Assembly (NCBI RefSeq): GCF_900115195.1 | Contig: NZ_FOVO01000009.1 | Coordinates: forward strand, 30,196-94,195 | From: Xenorhabdus japonica | GTDB taxonomy: Bacteria; Pseudomonadota; Gammaproteobacteria; Enterobacterales; Enterobacteriaceae | DNA: 64,000 bases | Reading direction: 5' to 3' | Shown: one piece after another, positions 20,901 to 30,598 of the stretch | Layout of the letters: each line of letters opens with the position of its first letter | How positions within the stretch are numbered: position 1 is the stretch's first letter | Position numbers and translations under genes: made by a program | Notes under the pieces: generated by a model | Databases searched by the model: none | Told to the model about the DNA's origin: nothing | Seen by the model: the letters and a program-made list of their open reading frames with translations, nothing else

Positions 20901-21145
20901 GAACTATCTGCAATGCAATAACCCAATTCGCCGTGGTATAGACCAAAACTTGCTCGCAGCATCGGGTGTCTTTCCACTAATTTATTGAGAGCTTCTTCCA
21001 GGCTCTTAGCCGTTAAGCCTTTAATGCGAGCACAAAAAGCACTATTATTTTGACCTCGTTTGTCAGGATCAATTTGATATTGAAACCAGCGGCTGCTTTG
21101 AGCTTCCGATAAAGGGAATGATTTCAATTTTTCAGGGTAATTCAT
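17903..21145 (-). CDS. paxA: PaxA-like initiation NRPS, acyl-glycine loading module
   Basis: About 1080 residues, one C-A-T module. The frame is open further upstream, but ATG 21145 follows a GGGAG ribosome site and starts at MNYPEKL, directly before the condensation fold, so it is preferred. The N-terminal C domain has DHLAVDG instead of HHxxxDG (the second, catalytic His is kept). As the first domain of the line it should act as a starter C domain joining a fatty acyl group to the first amino acid. The A domain (FDIAELELY core) gives D-I-L-Q-L-G-L-I-W-K, a code known for glycine. The carrier Ser (LGGHSLL) is near residue 1021, followed by a short C-terminal docking tail ending in DIYKSMD. 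Glycine as first residue followed by repeated cationic residues is the pattern of PAX lipopeptides. It is first in the paxABC unit and is separated from paxT by 573 bases. Confidence 0.92.
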   Translation of the reverse strand: MNYPEKLKSFPLSEAQSSRWFQYQIDPDKRGQNNSAFCARIKGLTAKSLEEALNKLVERHPMLRASFGLYHGELGYCIADSSEITLTIHDAQQLSEETLKQRVQDDCWHPFDLAHPLRVYASWYQCNPQESVMVLTFDHLAVDGWSYWVLLDELDALLCAKPLEPAPENSFHDYVEWQQKWLNSASAKKQQQFWQNTLSGNLAVSQWPPKNSTLPITGKVSLNKIIGKSLTHKLHALAQKYDNSLFAIFLAAYQILLSRYTEVDDVIIGSIMPGRGRARWGKLVGEFINPVALRCQIDGDMTVQEHITQATKTIRQGIENQKYPFPKVLEQLKLQRHAEVHPVFQTVMIFQKARYIGDLTTLWVAENDDVTVQWGNAELRHFPYPLYADVPVPLMMNVLEGGDQIGYAFHYDTAIFDAELISQFMQNLLTLLETMVNDEQLSVNRLPLMDEQTRQQIIHDFNDTEKPFPQHALIHQCIEQQVERSPAAIALLYGNTQLSYMELNQRANQLAHALVEAGIHPGDRIAICMERSLDMVISLLGILKAGAAYVPLDPEYPIDRLAYVLSDSEPVILLTHLDLQEKLPATEIPVWFLDNPTIQANITCQSDDNIEAAHLGLTSRHMAYVLYTSGSTGLPKGVMIEHIGVVNLLFSMQEILQITADDTMLAATTIGFDIAELELYLPLFIGSHIVLAPSLAAKDPKQLEELIASHHIKIVQATPTSWRMLLDSGWTGANIKALSGGETLPHELAQRLREKVSGLWNLYGPTETTIWSTASTNLLMEQQDNHHTQSQITIGRPIANTQIYLLDKHNQPVPIGAIGEIHIGGIGLARGYLNLPELTAERFITDPFSTEPNARLYKTGDLGRWLPDGNIAYLGRNDFQVKIRGLRIEPGEIETRLIQCSGIREAVVIARENGVGDKRLVAYLIPNKDCTPNISQLREQLSRNLADYMIPSAFVMMEAFPLSPNGKLDRKSLPAPDHSAVSTHEYVVPEGEIEEQLAAIWKELLGLDRVSRHDNFFELGGHSLLVLQLQAQIKKTFDVELSIHQLFSHSTLCQLEECIIDSLLLQFDSESLQDIYKSMD

Positions 21146-21242
21146 TCTATATCTCCCTTTTATGGGTACATTAAAAATAAAAATATGAGAACTGATAAAC
21201 AAAAAATCACACTTGAGTTTAAACTGATAAAAATAGTCCATG

Positions 21243-21263
21243 AAATAGACGGAAAGTCTATTT
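21243..21263. promoter_or_regulatory. Perfect palindrome in the paxA leader
   Basis: AAATAGAC, five-base spacer, GTCTATTT, about 100 bases upstream of the paxA start codon. A second dyad (TAGATA, six bases, TATCTA) lies at 21299-21316. They could be operators or RNA hairpins in the paxA leader. No binding protein can be named from the sequence. Confidence 0.35.
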
Positions 21264-21605
21264 ATGTTTAAAAAACACTATATTATTACTGTTTGGTATA
21301 GATATTTATGTATCTAGAACAAGCAGCATAAAAATAGCTGACCATTCTAATAAAAAAGAACAGTCTTATTTTTTTATGTTTGCTTAATTCCATTTAATTT
21401 CATTTCTGAATTAAATTATGTTTCTTGTAATATTAGATAATATTACATTAAATTATTTTATTACACATTTCTAATAGTGTTTTTCTAATAGTATCTTTCT
21501 AATGTGTCTAATTTTATTATAGGTGTTATATGTTAAAGTTTATTATTGGTGGTGATTTTATGTTCATGTCGTCACTCAAATTCTATTGGGTATATAAAGT
21601 GGAAT

Positions 21606-21629
21606 AAGAGCCTAATAAAATAGGCTCTT
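21606..21629. terminator. Hairpin downstream of paxT
   Basis: Perfect nine-base stem AAGAGCCTA / TAGGCTCTT with a six-base loop, about 90 bases past the paxT stop. The U-run on either strand is short, so termination is likely but not certain. Confidence 0.45.
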
Positions 21630-21651
21630 TGCTATTGAGCTTTATTTCATT

Positions 21652-21712
21652 CTATATCCTTCGTCTTTCAAATTGCCTCTTTGTTGGCTGCACTCACTTA
21701 TCCCGGTCAATG
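21652..21712. repeat. Degenerate ERIC-like half element
   Basis: The stretch containing TTTCAAATTGC, GTTGGCTGCACTCAC and CCCGGTCA resembles, with mismatches, one arm of the enterobacterial ERIC palindrome (reverse orientation: CTTCAAGTTGC, GTTGGC, CTCGCTCACCCC). The second arm is not visible. It lies just downstream of the paxT stop. Confidence 0.45.
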
Positions 21713-21718
21713 TGAAAT

Positions 21719-23353
21719 TTATGGGGTGTGATGGTTTTTATTACTTATTTCTTTAATATGACCATCTTCTAATTTGATAATACGATCGGCAATATCAAAA
21801 TAAGCATCATCATGGCTGATAATTATGACAGTTTTACCACTAGCTTTTAATTCAGGCAGTAGCTCAGTATAGAATAAGCGTTTAAATACCGGATCTTGGT
21901 CGGCCGCCCACTCATCAAATAGATAAATTGGACGGTCTTCTAAATAGGCTGATACTAATGCCAGTCGTTTCCGTTGACCCGCAGAAAGATTTGTTGTGGA
22001 AAATCCGCCATCAACGATTTTAACTTTGTGTGCCATGTTTAATGCTTCAATATAATGTGTTGCTTTTTCAGTGACATTTGCATCGCTATTGAGTAACTGC
22101 TCAAACAGATGGTAATCAGAAAAAACCGCAGCAAAATGTTGACGATAATGCTCATTATTTGCTGGTGTTACTTGCATACTATTCAGTGAGATAGTGCCGG
22201 ATTCTTGCTCAAATAGGCCAACAAGTAACATGGCAAGCGTTGTTTTCCCACTGCCGTTTCCTCCGACAATAAAAACAATTTCGCCTTGTGATATTTTCAA
22301 ACTCAATGGGCCGAGTGCGAACTGGCGATCTTCTTTATCCGTTGTGTAATGGTGAATAACATCTTTCAGTTCAAGCTCTATTGGTTTTTGGCTGTTGAAT
22401 GGGCTAGGGCCTTCAATTTGCACGGACAATACTTCTTCCAGCTGGCTGTCAAGACGACGCATTTTATTCAATGAGACTTCCGCTGCCCTCAGCTCTGGAA
22501 TTGCACCGATAACCTCACTGATCGGGCCTGATAAGAAGAGAACAAGCAGTGATACAGTAACCAGCGTTGATGGTTCTTGAGGGATCCAAATTGGAATGAC
22601 AAAGACGATTAAACCAATAATGACATAGAATGTAACAGCACTGGCGTTAATGACCCAGGCATAGCTGGTGTTCGCTTTAATACAGATCTCTTGGAATACT
22701 TTAGCTGCCGGGGCAATCACTTTATTGATAAAAAGATTGCCTTTTTGTTTATTGAGTTGTAGCTCTTTGCTGCCATCAATCAGACTTTGGAAATTAAGGT
22801 ATATCTTATCTACTTGATCACGCATCTGTGCCATTAATTTCAGTGGATGTTTTTCCCATAGATAAAACAGATACATTCCGATAAGACTAAATACAGTCAG
22901 AATGAGAAACAATTGCCAAGACATCCAGGCTAAATAACTAAAACAGGCTATGATTAGGGTGATATTACCAAAAACAGCCGGTGCCAACATAAAGGAATGT
23001 ACGAAAACATCGACGTCTTTAGTTAAAACTGCCAATAGACCGTGTCGCCCAAGTTTGTGTAGTTTTTTGAGTGGTGCACGCAAGATTTTGTTACTCAAAC
23101 TTAGGCGCAATGAGAAAATCGTGGATTGGGCTAAATGGGATAATGTAATTTCTGATACGGTTTTAGTAATAAAAAAAATAAAACAGATACCAAAAAAGCT
23201 CCAAAGGAATGAGGTCAGGTTGATCTTTTCTGTTACTCCTTGACTAATCATCCCGACTATCGAAGCACCGGCAAACCCACTAATTAATGCGCTTATTGTC
23301 GATACTAGCAGTAATACCCATGATTGACGATATAAATAAGCTATTAGAGTCAT
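21719..23353 (-). CDS. paxT: PaxT-like cyclic-peptide ABC exporter (fused membrane and ATPase domains)
   Basis: 544 residues from ATG 23353; the longer open frame would start at a TTG three codons earlier. The N-terminal half has about six membrane segments. The C-terminal half is an ABC ATPase with Walker A GGNGSGKTT, signature LSAGQRKRL, Walker B YLFDEW and switch His in IIISHDD. This half-size arrangement is that of the SyrD/PvdE/YojI group, which moves peptides or siderophore precursors across the inner membrane as a homodimer. Its place directly upstream of a lipopeptide NRPS on the same strand makes export of that product, or of its precursor, the likely role. A hairpin after its stop suggests it may form its own transcription unit apart from paxABC. 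The Shine-Dalgarno is weak. Confidence 0.85.
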   Translation of the reverse strand: MTLIAYLYRQSWVLLLVSTISALISGFAGASIVGMISQGVTEKINLTSFLWSFFGICFIFFITKTVSEITLSHLAQSTIFSLRLSLSNKILRAPLKKLHKLGRHGLLAVLTKDVDVFVHSFMLAPAVFGNITLIIACFSYLAWMSWQLFLILTVFSLIGMYLFYLWEKHPLKLMAQMRDQVDKIYLNFQSLIDGSKELQLNKQKGNLFINKVIAPAAKVFQEICIKANTSYAWVINASAVTFYVIIGLIVFVIPIWIPQEPSTLVTVSLLVLFLSGPISEVIGAIPELRAAEVSLNKMRRLDSQLEEVLSVQIEGPSPFNSQKPIELELKDVIHHYTTDKEDRQFALGPLSLKISQGEIVFIVGGNGSGKTTLAMLLVGLFEQESGTISLNSMQVTPANNEHYRQHFAAVFSDYHLFEQLLNSDANVTEKATHYIEALNMAHKVKIVDGGFSTTNLSAGQRKRLALVSAYLEDRPIYLFDEWAADQDPVFKRLFYTELLPELKASGKTVIIISHDDAYFDIADRIIKLEDGHIKEISNKNHHTP

Positions 23354-23648
23354 AAAAAACAAGCCATTGTCGAAGGTTATAATTAATATGAAAATTCATA
23401 TATCTGTCTACTCAATCCTCTATGGTTGTTTTTTTCTTGTCAAACTGCAAGCGTGATTTATAGCATGGCAATATTAATAAATATAATTATGATAAAAACC
23501 ACTTGCATGTAAATAATAACAGTGTTCAATTACACTGATGAATTATTTGAGTGGTATTTTTAAATAACAAGTAAATTTAGAAAGTAAATATTTCTATTAT
23601 CTTTAATTTTATTATTTTGTTCTGAATATTTGTATGAACAGATGAATT

Positions 23649-23708
23649 ATGTATATGAATCCTCAAAATCGGTGGCATCTCCTAAGGTATAGGAATCGGT
23701 CGCGGTAG
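23649..23708 (+). other. Short arginine-rich open frame, possible leader peptide upstream of ast
   Basis: Nineteen codons from ATG 23649 to TAG 23708, five of them arginine and all five using the rare codons CGG or AGG. A hairpin GGGGA-AAG-TCTCC followed by TTAATTTTCTT lies 30 bases downstream (23739-23762). The arrangement recalls a leader peptide with an attenuator in front of an arginine-catabolic operon. Against it: no good ribosome site and about 590 bases to astC. It may be chance inside a transferred fragment. Confidence 0.2.
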
Positions 23709-23768
23709 GTAATCGAAATCTCGGTATCCGTGTTAACAGGGGAAAGTCTCCTTAATTTTCTTAAAATG

Positions 23769-23784
23769 TGGCATTTTTAGAGCA
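23769..23784 (+). promoter_or_regulatory. σ54-like promoter element
   Basis: TGGCATTTTTAGAGCA keeps the GG and GC dinucleotides at σ54 spacing (ten bases between) and matches TGGCA and GCA of the consensus. E. coli astC is transcribed from a σ54 promoter, which makes the match relevant, but here it would leave a leader of about 500 bases. Confidence 0.3.
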
Positions 23785-24093
23785 TCGGTTACATTGTGCT
23801 ATAAGGATAAAAATAGGAGCATTGCCATTTAATTATTTGATTTTTAATAATATTATTGATGTTTAGGGTAAAAATTGTTAATTGCAAATACATTTTTTAG
23901 ATCATGGGCATAATTGGTGTCCATGATCTATGAATAATTATTGAGCGATAATACCTCATTTCCTTTATTTTCGATTATATGCCTCTTTTTTATTTATTTT
24001 TTTATGCATAAATGATGCATAAATCTAAAGTAAATTCATTGTCATAAATTGTGAAAAACATCATAAAAGTAATTTTATTGTAATTTTATTGTG

Positions 24094-24122
24094 TTGACTT
24101 TATTAATTCTCAAAGGGATTAT
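24094..24122 (+). promoter_or_regulatory. σ70-like promoter for the ast operon
   Basis: TTGACT, 17-base spacer, GATTAT (five of six and four of six consensus bases), about 170 bases before astC. AT-rich surroundings make chance matches likely. Confidence 0.3.
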
Positions 24123-24293
24123 GAGGTTAATTACTAATCAAAAGGATAAAAAAGATCTTACGGTAATAATGTTATTGGAAATGTATCGAAAAAATGAATT
24201 AATGATCTAAATGGAACCATTCATTAAAAATGATATTCAATGATATATAAATTTATTTTTCTTTTTATATCCCAATTATTTGAGGAAAAACGA

Positions 24294-25505
24294 ATGCCGA
24301 ACACGATTCAAAGAAATTGGTTTGACCAGTATATGGTTCCTTGTTTCTCGCCAGCAAACTTTATTCCAGTCGTTGCTAAAGGTTCACGCGTCTGGGATCA
24401 GGACAGTAAGGAATACATTGATTTCGCTGGTGGAATTGCTGTGAACTCATTAGGACATGCTAATGATGAATTAAAGAATACGTTAAGTTTTCAAATGGAA
24501 AACATCTGGCATATTGGTAATGGTTATACAAATGAACCTGTTTTAAAACTGGCTAAGTCTCTGGTTGAAAATACATTTGCAGATAAAGTTTTTTTCTGTA
24601 ATTCCGGTGCAGAAGCGAATGAAGCCGCATTAAAAATTGCCAGAAAGTATTCTCTTGATAAATATGGAAATTATAAGAACGAAATTATTTCATTTGAAAA
24701 CTCCTTCCACGGCAGAACATTATTTACTGTGACTGTAGGTGGACAACCGAAATACTCCCAAGACTTTGCTCCATTACCACAACAAATTACTCACCTGCCA
24801 TTCAACGATATCGACGCTATCAAGGCTCACATATCAGAAAAAACCTGTGCCGTGATTGTGGAGCCGATCATTGGGGAAGGTGGTGTGATCCCTGCTGAGC
24901 CTGAATTTTTGAAAGCATTGCGGGAGTTATGTGATCAACATCAGGCATTGTTGATTTTTGACGAAATCCAAACTGGCATCGGCCGAACCGGGTATTTATA
25001 TGCCTACGAGGAAATAGGCGTAGAACCCGATATTCTGACCAGTGCCAAGGGGCTTGGTGGAGGGTTCCCAATTGGTGCCATGTTGGTTAGACAACATATC
25101 GCAGAGGTTTTTCAGCCGGGAGTACACGGGACAACATTTGGTGGCAATCCGTTGGCGGCAGCCGTTGCCGATAAAGTCATTGAGCTGGTGAATCAGCCGG
25201 CGTTCCTTGCGGGGGTACAAGAGCGTCACCATGAATTTATGAGACGCATGTCCGAGCTTAATCAACGTTATCAGGTATTCAGTGAATTGCGCGGGAAAGG
25301 GTTATTGCTGGGGGCTGAATTAGATAAAAAATATCAGGGCAAAGCGAAGACCCTGACCAATATCGCTGCGGAAGAAGGGTTAATTGCCTTAATAGCCGGC
25401 CCTAATGTGTTGCGTTTTGCTCCTGCGTTAAATATCGAACAGCAGGATATCAACGACGGCTTCATCCGCCTTGAAAATGCCCTCAAGCGATTTGTTCAGG
25501 AATAA
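24294..25505 (+). CDS. astC: Succinylornithine transaminase
   Basis: 403 residues, close to the usual length of about 406. ATG 24294 is chosen over the upstream in-frame start because GAGG lies eight bases before it and the protein then begins at the conserved RNWFDQY region. Third enzyme of the arginine succinyltransferase pathway: moves the amino group of N2-succinylornithine to 2-oxoglutarate, giving succinylglutamate semialdehyde. Class III PLP-dependent fold: phosphate-binding [17 protein letters not shown] before the cofactor Asp region, PLP lysine in [10 protein letters not shown] near residue 250, and HGTTFGGNP. It heads a five-gene operon in the E. coli order astCADBE, with astA 20 bases downstream. 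It could also accept acetylornithine, as relatives do. Confidence 0.95.
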   Translation: MPNTIQRNWFDQYMVPCFSPANFIPVVAKGSRVWDQDSKEYIDFAGGIAVNSLGHANDELKNTLSFQMENIWHIGNGYTNEPVLKLAKSLVENTFADKVFFCNSGAEANEAALKIARKYSLDKYGNYKNEIISFENSFHGRTLFTVTVGGQPKYSQDFAPLPQQITHLPFNDIDAIKAHISEKTCAVIVEPIIGEGGVIPAEPEFLKALRELCDQHQALLIFDEIQTGIGRTGYLYAYEEIGVEPDILTSAKGLGGGFPIGAMLVRQHIAEVFQPGVHGTTFGGNPLAAAVADKVIELVNQPAFLAGVQERHHEFMRRMSELNQRYQVFSELRGKGLLLGAELDKKYQGKAKTLTNIAAEEGLIALIAGPNVLRFAPALNIEQQDINDGFIRLENALKRFVQE

Positions 25506-25525
25506 AGCCGATTTGAGGTGATATC

Positions 25526-26557
25526 ATGATGCTATTTAGATCCGTTCAACATGAAGATCTGGGGGATATCCTCAATCTTTCGTCCCGTGCTGGCGTTGGC
25601 CTGACGACATTGCCAAATAATCAGGAATATCTGACGGCACGGATTTTACGCAGCATTGATTCTTTCAACGATGCCAGGGGACGAGCACAACAAGGATTTT
25701 TATTTACCTTGGAAGACACGGAAAAGCATCAGGTTGTTGGTATCAGTGCGCTGGAAGTTGCTGTTGGGCTGGAAGAGCCTTTCTACAATTTCCGCGTACA
25801 TAGATCAGTGCGGGCTTCCCGCGAATTGGGCGTTTATAACTCATTTGAAACGCTGATTGTCGGGCAGGATTATACCGGGTCCAGCGAATTGTGTACGTTG
25901 TTCCTTAACCCTGATTATCAGGGCGGAGGCAATGGCGTTTTTCTTTCCAAAAGCCGATTTCTGTTCATTTCTACATTCAGACATCTTTTCCCAAAATCTA
26001 TTTTTGCGGAAATGCGCGGGGTTGTGAATAAACAGGGGGAATCTCCGTTTTGGAATGCGCTGGGACAACACTTTTTTAATGTTTCTTTTGAGCAAGCGGA
26101 TTATTTAACGGGGATTGGCACAAAAAATTTTATTGCGGAGTTAATGCCATTTTATCCGATTTATGTCCCCCTATTATCTGAAGACGCCCGTCAGGTCATC
26201 GGTCAGGTGCATGAGAATACCGTACCTGCCCGTGTCATTTTAGAAAAAGAAGGTTTCTCTTATAACGGTGCCGTCGATATTTTTGATGCCGGTGCCATCT
26301 TGGATGCGGAAATTGACAATGTACGCACAGTCAAAGCCAGTCGGCTTGTACATGTTAAAAAAATTACAGATCTCCACCGTCCGCAGGATGGCATACAGTG
26401 CATTGTATCTAATCTGCATTTTCAGGAATTCAGAGCGTTACTTTTGAATATTTCCCAGCCTGTGGAAGGGGATGAACTAGGTCTGACCTCAGCTGAGATG
26501 GATGAGCTTCATGTGAGTGATGGCGATCCAATCCGCTTTGTTTCTCTTTGCTCTTAA
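25526..26557 (+). CDS. astA: Arginine N-succinyltransferase
   Basis: 343 residues, the normal length. First step of the pathway: succinyl-CoA plus arginine gives N2-succinylarginine. The protein begins MMLFRSVQHEDL, matching the family start. GAGGTG lies five to eight bases before the tandem ATG codons at 25526 and 25529, so either may be used. A GNAT-related fold is expected, with the conserved acyl-transfer region around LNPDYQGGGNG near residue 130. It lies 20 bases after astC and is followed by a 77-base spacer with tandem repeats before astD. Confidence 0.95.
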   Translation: MMLFRSVQHEDLGDILNLSSRAGVGLTTLPNNQEYLTARILRSIDSFNDARGRAQQGFLFTLEDTEKHQVVGISALEVAVGLEEPFYNFRVHRSVRASRELGVYNSFETLIVGQDYTGSSELCTLFLNPDYQGGGNGVFLSKSRFLFISTFRHLFPKSIFAEMRGVVNKQGESPFWNALGQHFFNVSFEQADYLTGIGTKNFIAELMPFYPIYVPLLSEDARQVIGQVHENTVPARVILEKEGFSYNGAVDIFDAGAILDAEIDNVRTVKASRLVHVKKITDLHRPQDGIQCIVSNLHFQEFRALLLNISQPVEGDELGLTSAEMDELHVSDGDPIRFVSLCS

Positions 26558-26570
26558 ATGTTTTCACTTC

Positions 26571-28113
<1,543 letters not shown>

Positions 28114-28148
28114 TTTTTTCATTAATAAATAGGGTGTTAGAGGTGATT

Positions 28149-29492
28149 ATGTCGGGAATTGAAGCAAATTTTGATGGTCTGGTGGGAATGACCCACCATT
28201 ACGCCGGACTATCTATGGGAAATGAGGCTTCCATGAATCATCGGGGACAAGTGTCCAATCCCCGCAAAGCCGCACTTCAGGGATTGATGAAAATGAAGGC
28301 ATTGTCTGATATGGGGTTGGTGCAGGGGGTTTTGCCCCCGCAGCAACGCCCTAATCTCCCGGCATTGAGGCAGCTGGGATTTACGGGCAGTGACGAACAG
28401 GTACTCAATAAAGCAGCGCAATATTCCCCATTATTGCTGTCCAATCTCAGTTCTGCTTCTTCCATGTGGACTGCAAATGCAGCAACGGTTTCTCCTTCAG
28501 CAGATAGTGCGGATCAGCGTGTCCATTTTACGGTGGCAAATTTAAATAATAAGTTACATCGTTCTCTGGAAAGCATCACTACTTCACGTGCCCTGAAAGC
28601 AACTTTTCCTGATCAAAATTATTTCACCCATCATGATCCTCTGCCACAACATGCGGATTGGGGAGATGAAGGGGCAGCGAACCATAATCGTTTTTGCGGC
28701 GAATATGGCGAAGCAGGCGTACAGTTATTTGTCTATGGACGCAAAGCATTACAGGAAGGTATTGCGCCTGAGCGCTATCCAGCACGGCAGACGCTGGAGG
28801 CGAGTCAGGCTGTTGCCCGCCTGCATCAGCTTGAAAGTTCCAGAACCGTATTTGCCCAACAAAATCCTGTTGCCATTGATAGTGGTGTTTTTCACAACGA
28901 TGTTATCGCAGTCAGCAATCGTAATGTGCTTTTCTACCATCAGCAGGCTTTCTTGAATCAGCGATCAGTATTGAGTGAGTTAGGGGAAAAAATGGCTCAG
29001 CTCGGGCATACCTTGACTGCGATTGAAGTTCCTACTGAGCAAGTCAAAATTCAAGATGTGGTGGAATCTTACTTGTTTAACAGTCAATTATTAAGCCAGC
29101 CAGATGGCAGCATGATGTTGATTTTACCGGAAGAGTGCCGCCAAAATCACAATGTCTCAGCTTATTTACAAGAGTTGATTGCGCAAGGAAATTCCCCTAT
29201 CAGTAAGCTCCATTTCTTTGATTTGCGGGAGAGTATGCGCAATGGCGGTGGGCCAGCTTGTTTGCGGCTCAGGGTTGTTTTGAACGAACAAGAATTGGCG
29301 GCAGTCAATCCTGCTACCTTAATGACACCAGAACTTTATCAACGCCTGACGGTATGGGTTGAGCGCCATTATCGTGATTCTTTGTATGCGGCTGATTTAG
29401 TTGATCCGCAATTGTTAAGCGAAGTCTATTCTGCCCTTGATGAACTGACGCAGATCCTCAAGCTTGGTTCGATATACGAGTTTCAGCGCTAA
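28149..29492 (+). CDS. astB: N-succinylarginine dihydrolase
   Basis: 447 residues from ATG 28149, which has GAGGTG just upstream. A GTG five codons earlier is possible but less likely. The protein then starts [20 protein letters not shown], as in the family. It hydrolyses N2-succinylarginine to succinylornithine, two NH3 and CO2, second step of the pathway. The amidinotransferase-like fold uses a catalytic Cys, seen in [10 protein letters not shown] near residue 370, preceded by [11 protein letters not shown]. Operon position and length match E. coli. Confidence 0.95.
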   Translation: MSGIEANFDGLVGMTHHYAGLSMGNEASMNHRGQVSNPRKAALQGLMKMKALSDMGLVQGVLPPQQRPNLPALRQLGFTGSDEQVLNKAAQYSPLLLSNLSSASSMWTANAATVSPSADSADQRVHFTVANLNNKLHRSLESITTSRALKATFPDQNYFTHHDPLPQHADWGDEGAANHNRFCGEYGEAGVQLFVYGRKALQEGIAPERYPARQTLEASQAVARLHQLESSRTVFAQQNPVAIDSGVFHNDVIAVSNRNVLFYHQQAFLNQRSVLSELGEKMAQLGHTLTAIEVPTEQVKIQDVVESYLFNSQLLSQPDGSMMLILPEECRQNHNVSAYLQELIAQGNSPISKLHFFDLRESMRNGGGPACLRLRVVLNEQELAAVNPATLMTPELYQRLTVWVERHYRDSLYAADLVDPQLLSEVYSALDELTQILKLGSIYEFQR

Positions 29493-29504
29493 TCAGGAGA
29501 TAAA

Positions 29505-30566
29505 ATGGATTTATTGGCCTTATTACTTGAAAATAAACTGTTTGAAAACAGCTTGTTTGAAAACAAAATCGAAAACAATTTGTGTTTTCCGCCAACAATT
29601 AAATCATCGTGGTTGGCGGAAGGCGTGTTGCAGCTATTACCACGATCACAAGAATTACCACTGCCACAAGAATTACAACAGTCACAACAATCATCTTCAC
29701 AAGAGAAAACAGTGGATACGCTGATTATCTCAGCCGGAATTCATGGTAACGAAACAGCACCTGTGGAAATACTGATCCAGTTATTATCACAACTGGCGCA
29801 GGGACACTTACCGTTGAAGCATAATCTTCTGTTGATATTCGGCAACCTACCTGCCATGCGTGAAGGGCGGCGATATATTGATAATGATCTCAACCGCATG
29901 TTTGGCGGCCGTTACCAAAATTTTCCTTTGGGGAATGAATCGAAGCGCGCAATGGAATTGGAGTCTGTTATCCGTCAGTTTTTTAATGAACCAGCGGTTA
30001 TGGCATCAACCAGACACAGACACCTTGATCTTCACACCGCCATTCGAGGTTCCTGCCATGAGCAATTTGCTTTACTTCCCTACCAGCCGCGTGAATATGC
30101 CGCTGATTTCTTACAATGGTTGGAAGATAGCGATATTGATGCTCTGGTATTTCATAATAAGGTAGGAGGTACGTTCAGTAACTTTACCAGTGAATATTTC
30201 AATGCAGACAGTTGCACGTTGGAAATAGGTAAAGTACTTCCTTTTGGACAAAACGAGTTGGCAAGGTTCAGTAATATTACTGCGGCCTTGCAGGATTTAA
30301 TCGCTGGATTGTTTTCAATTAAACGAGAGAAACCAACACTTGAACGCTACCGTGTGGTTGATGCAATTATCAAAAAACACGACAGTTTTCAGCTCAATAT
30401 TCCGGAGGATACGAAAAACTTTACTGAATTACCGGAAGGTTTTGAAATTGCCCGCCAGCAAAATCAATCTTGGAAAATCACGTCTCCCGCAAACTTTATT
30501 CTGTTTCCTAATGCTCATGTTGCTATTGGGCTGCGGGCAGGCTTGTTGTTGGCGAAAGTAACATAA
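29505..30566 (+). CDS. astE: Succinylglutamate desuccinylase with low-complexity N-terminal insert
   Basis: 353 residues, about 30 more than the E. coli enzyme. Last step: hydrolyses succinylglutamate to succinate and glutamate. Zinc-carboxypeptidase-like AspA/AstE fold: HxxE zinc motif in AGIHGNETAP near residue 80, third His in LDLHTAIRG near 176, and TLEIGKVLPFG further on. The extra length lies at residues 8-70 as two repetitive patches, an ENKLFEN-type repeat and a Gln/Ser-rich stretch (QELPLPQELQQSQQSSSQ) built from imperfect CACAAGAATTAC repeats. They precede the conserved core, so activity need not be lost. It starts 12 bases after astB. Confidence 0.93.
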   Translation: MDLLALLLENKLFENSLFENKIENNLCFPPTIKSSWLAEGVLQLLPRSQELPLPQELQQSQQSSSQEKTVDTLIISAGIHGNETAPVEILIQLLSQLAQGHLPLKHNLLLIFGNLPAMREGRRYIDNDLNRMFGGRYQNFPLGNESKRAMELESVIRQFFNEPAVMASTRHRHLDLHTAIRGSCHEQFALLPYQPREYAADFLQWLEDSDIDALVFHNKVGGTFSNFTSEYFNADSCTLEIGKVLPFGQNELARFSNITAALQDLIAGLFSIKREKPTLERYRVVDAIIKKHDSFQLNIPEDTKNFTELPEGFEIARQQNQSWKITSPANFILFPNAHVAIGLRAGLLLAKVT

Positions 30567-30598
30567 TCAATTCATAAAAAAACAAGCCGTAGAGGTTA

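Larger units (their letters stand above)
21146..21718. other. AT-rich spacer between paxA and paxT
   Basis: About 570 bases without a convincing gene. It holds the paxA ribosome site, two palindromes near 21243-21316, a hairpin at 21606-21629 and a degenerate ERIC-like half element near 21652-21712. No σ70 promoter could be chosen with confidence because of the very low GC content. Confidence 0.6.
23354..24293. other. Long divergent intergenic region between paxT and astC
   Basis: About 940 bases, mostly very AT-rich, between divergent paxT and astC. No gene of normal size. It contains a conspicuous GC-richer island (23655-23752) with a 19-codon Arg-rich open frame and a small hairpin, a σ54-like site at 23769 and a σ70-like promoter at 24094. 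The rest shows nothing recognisable. Confidence 0.6.

Noticed and set aside
23649..23784. Lysine or glycine riboswitch upstream of paxT or ast
   Set aside because: The conserved core sequences of those riboswitches are not present on either strand.
24211..24245. Possible ArgR box (ATTCATTAAAAATGATATTCA) before astC
   Set aside because: Only half-sites match the TGAAT-WWWW-ATTCA dyad; too weak in this AT-rich context.
21146..24293. tRNA or other structural RNA gene, MbtH-like gene, or phosphopantetheinyl transferase near the pax genes
   Set aside because: None found in either strand of the gaps; the NRPS must use partners encoded elsewhere or need none.
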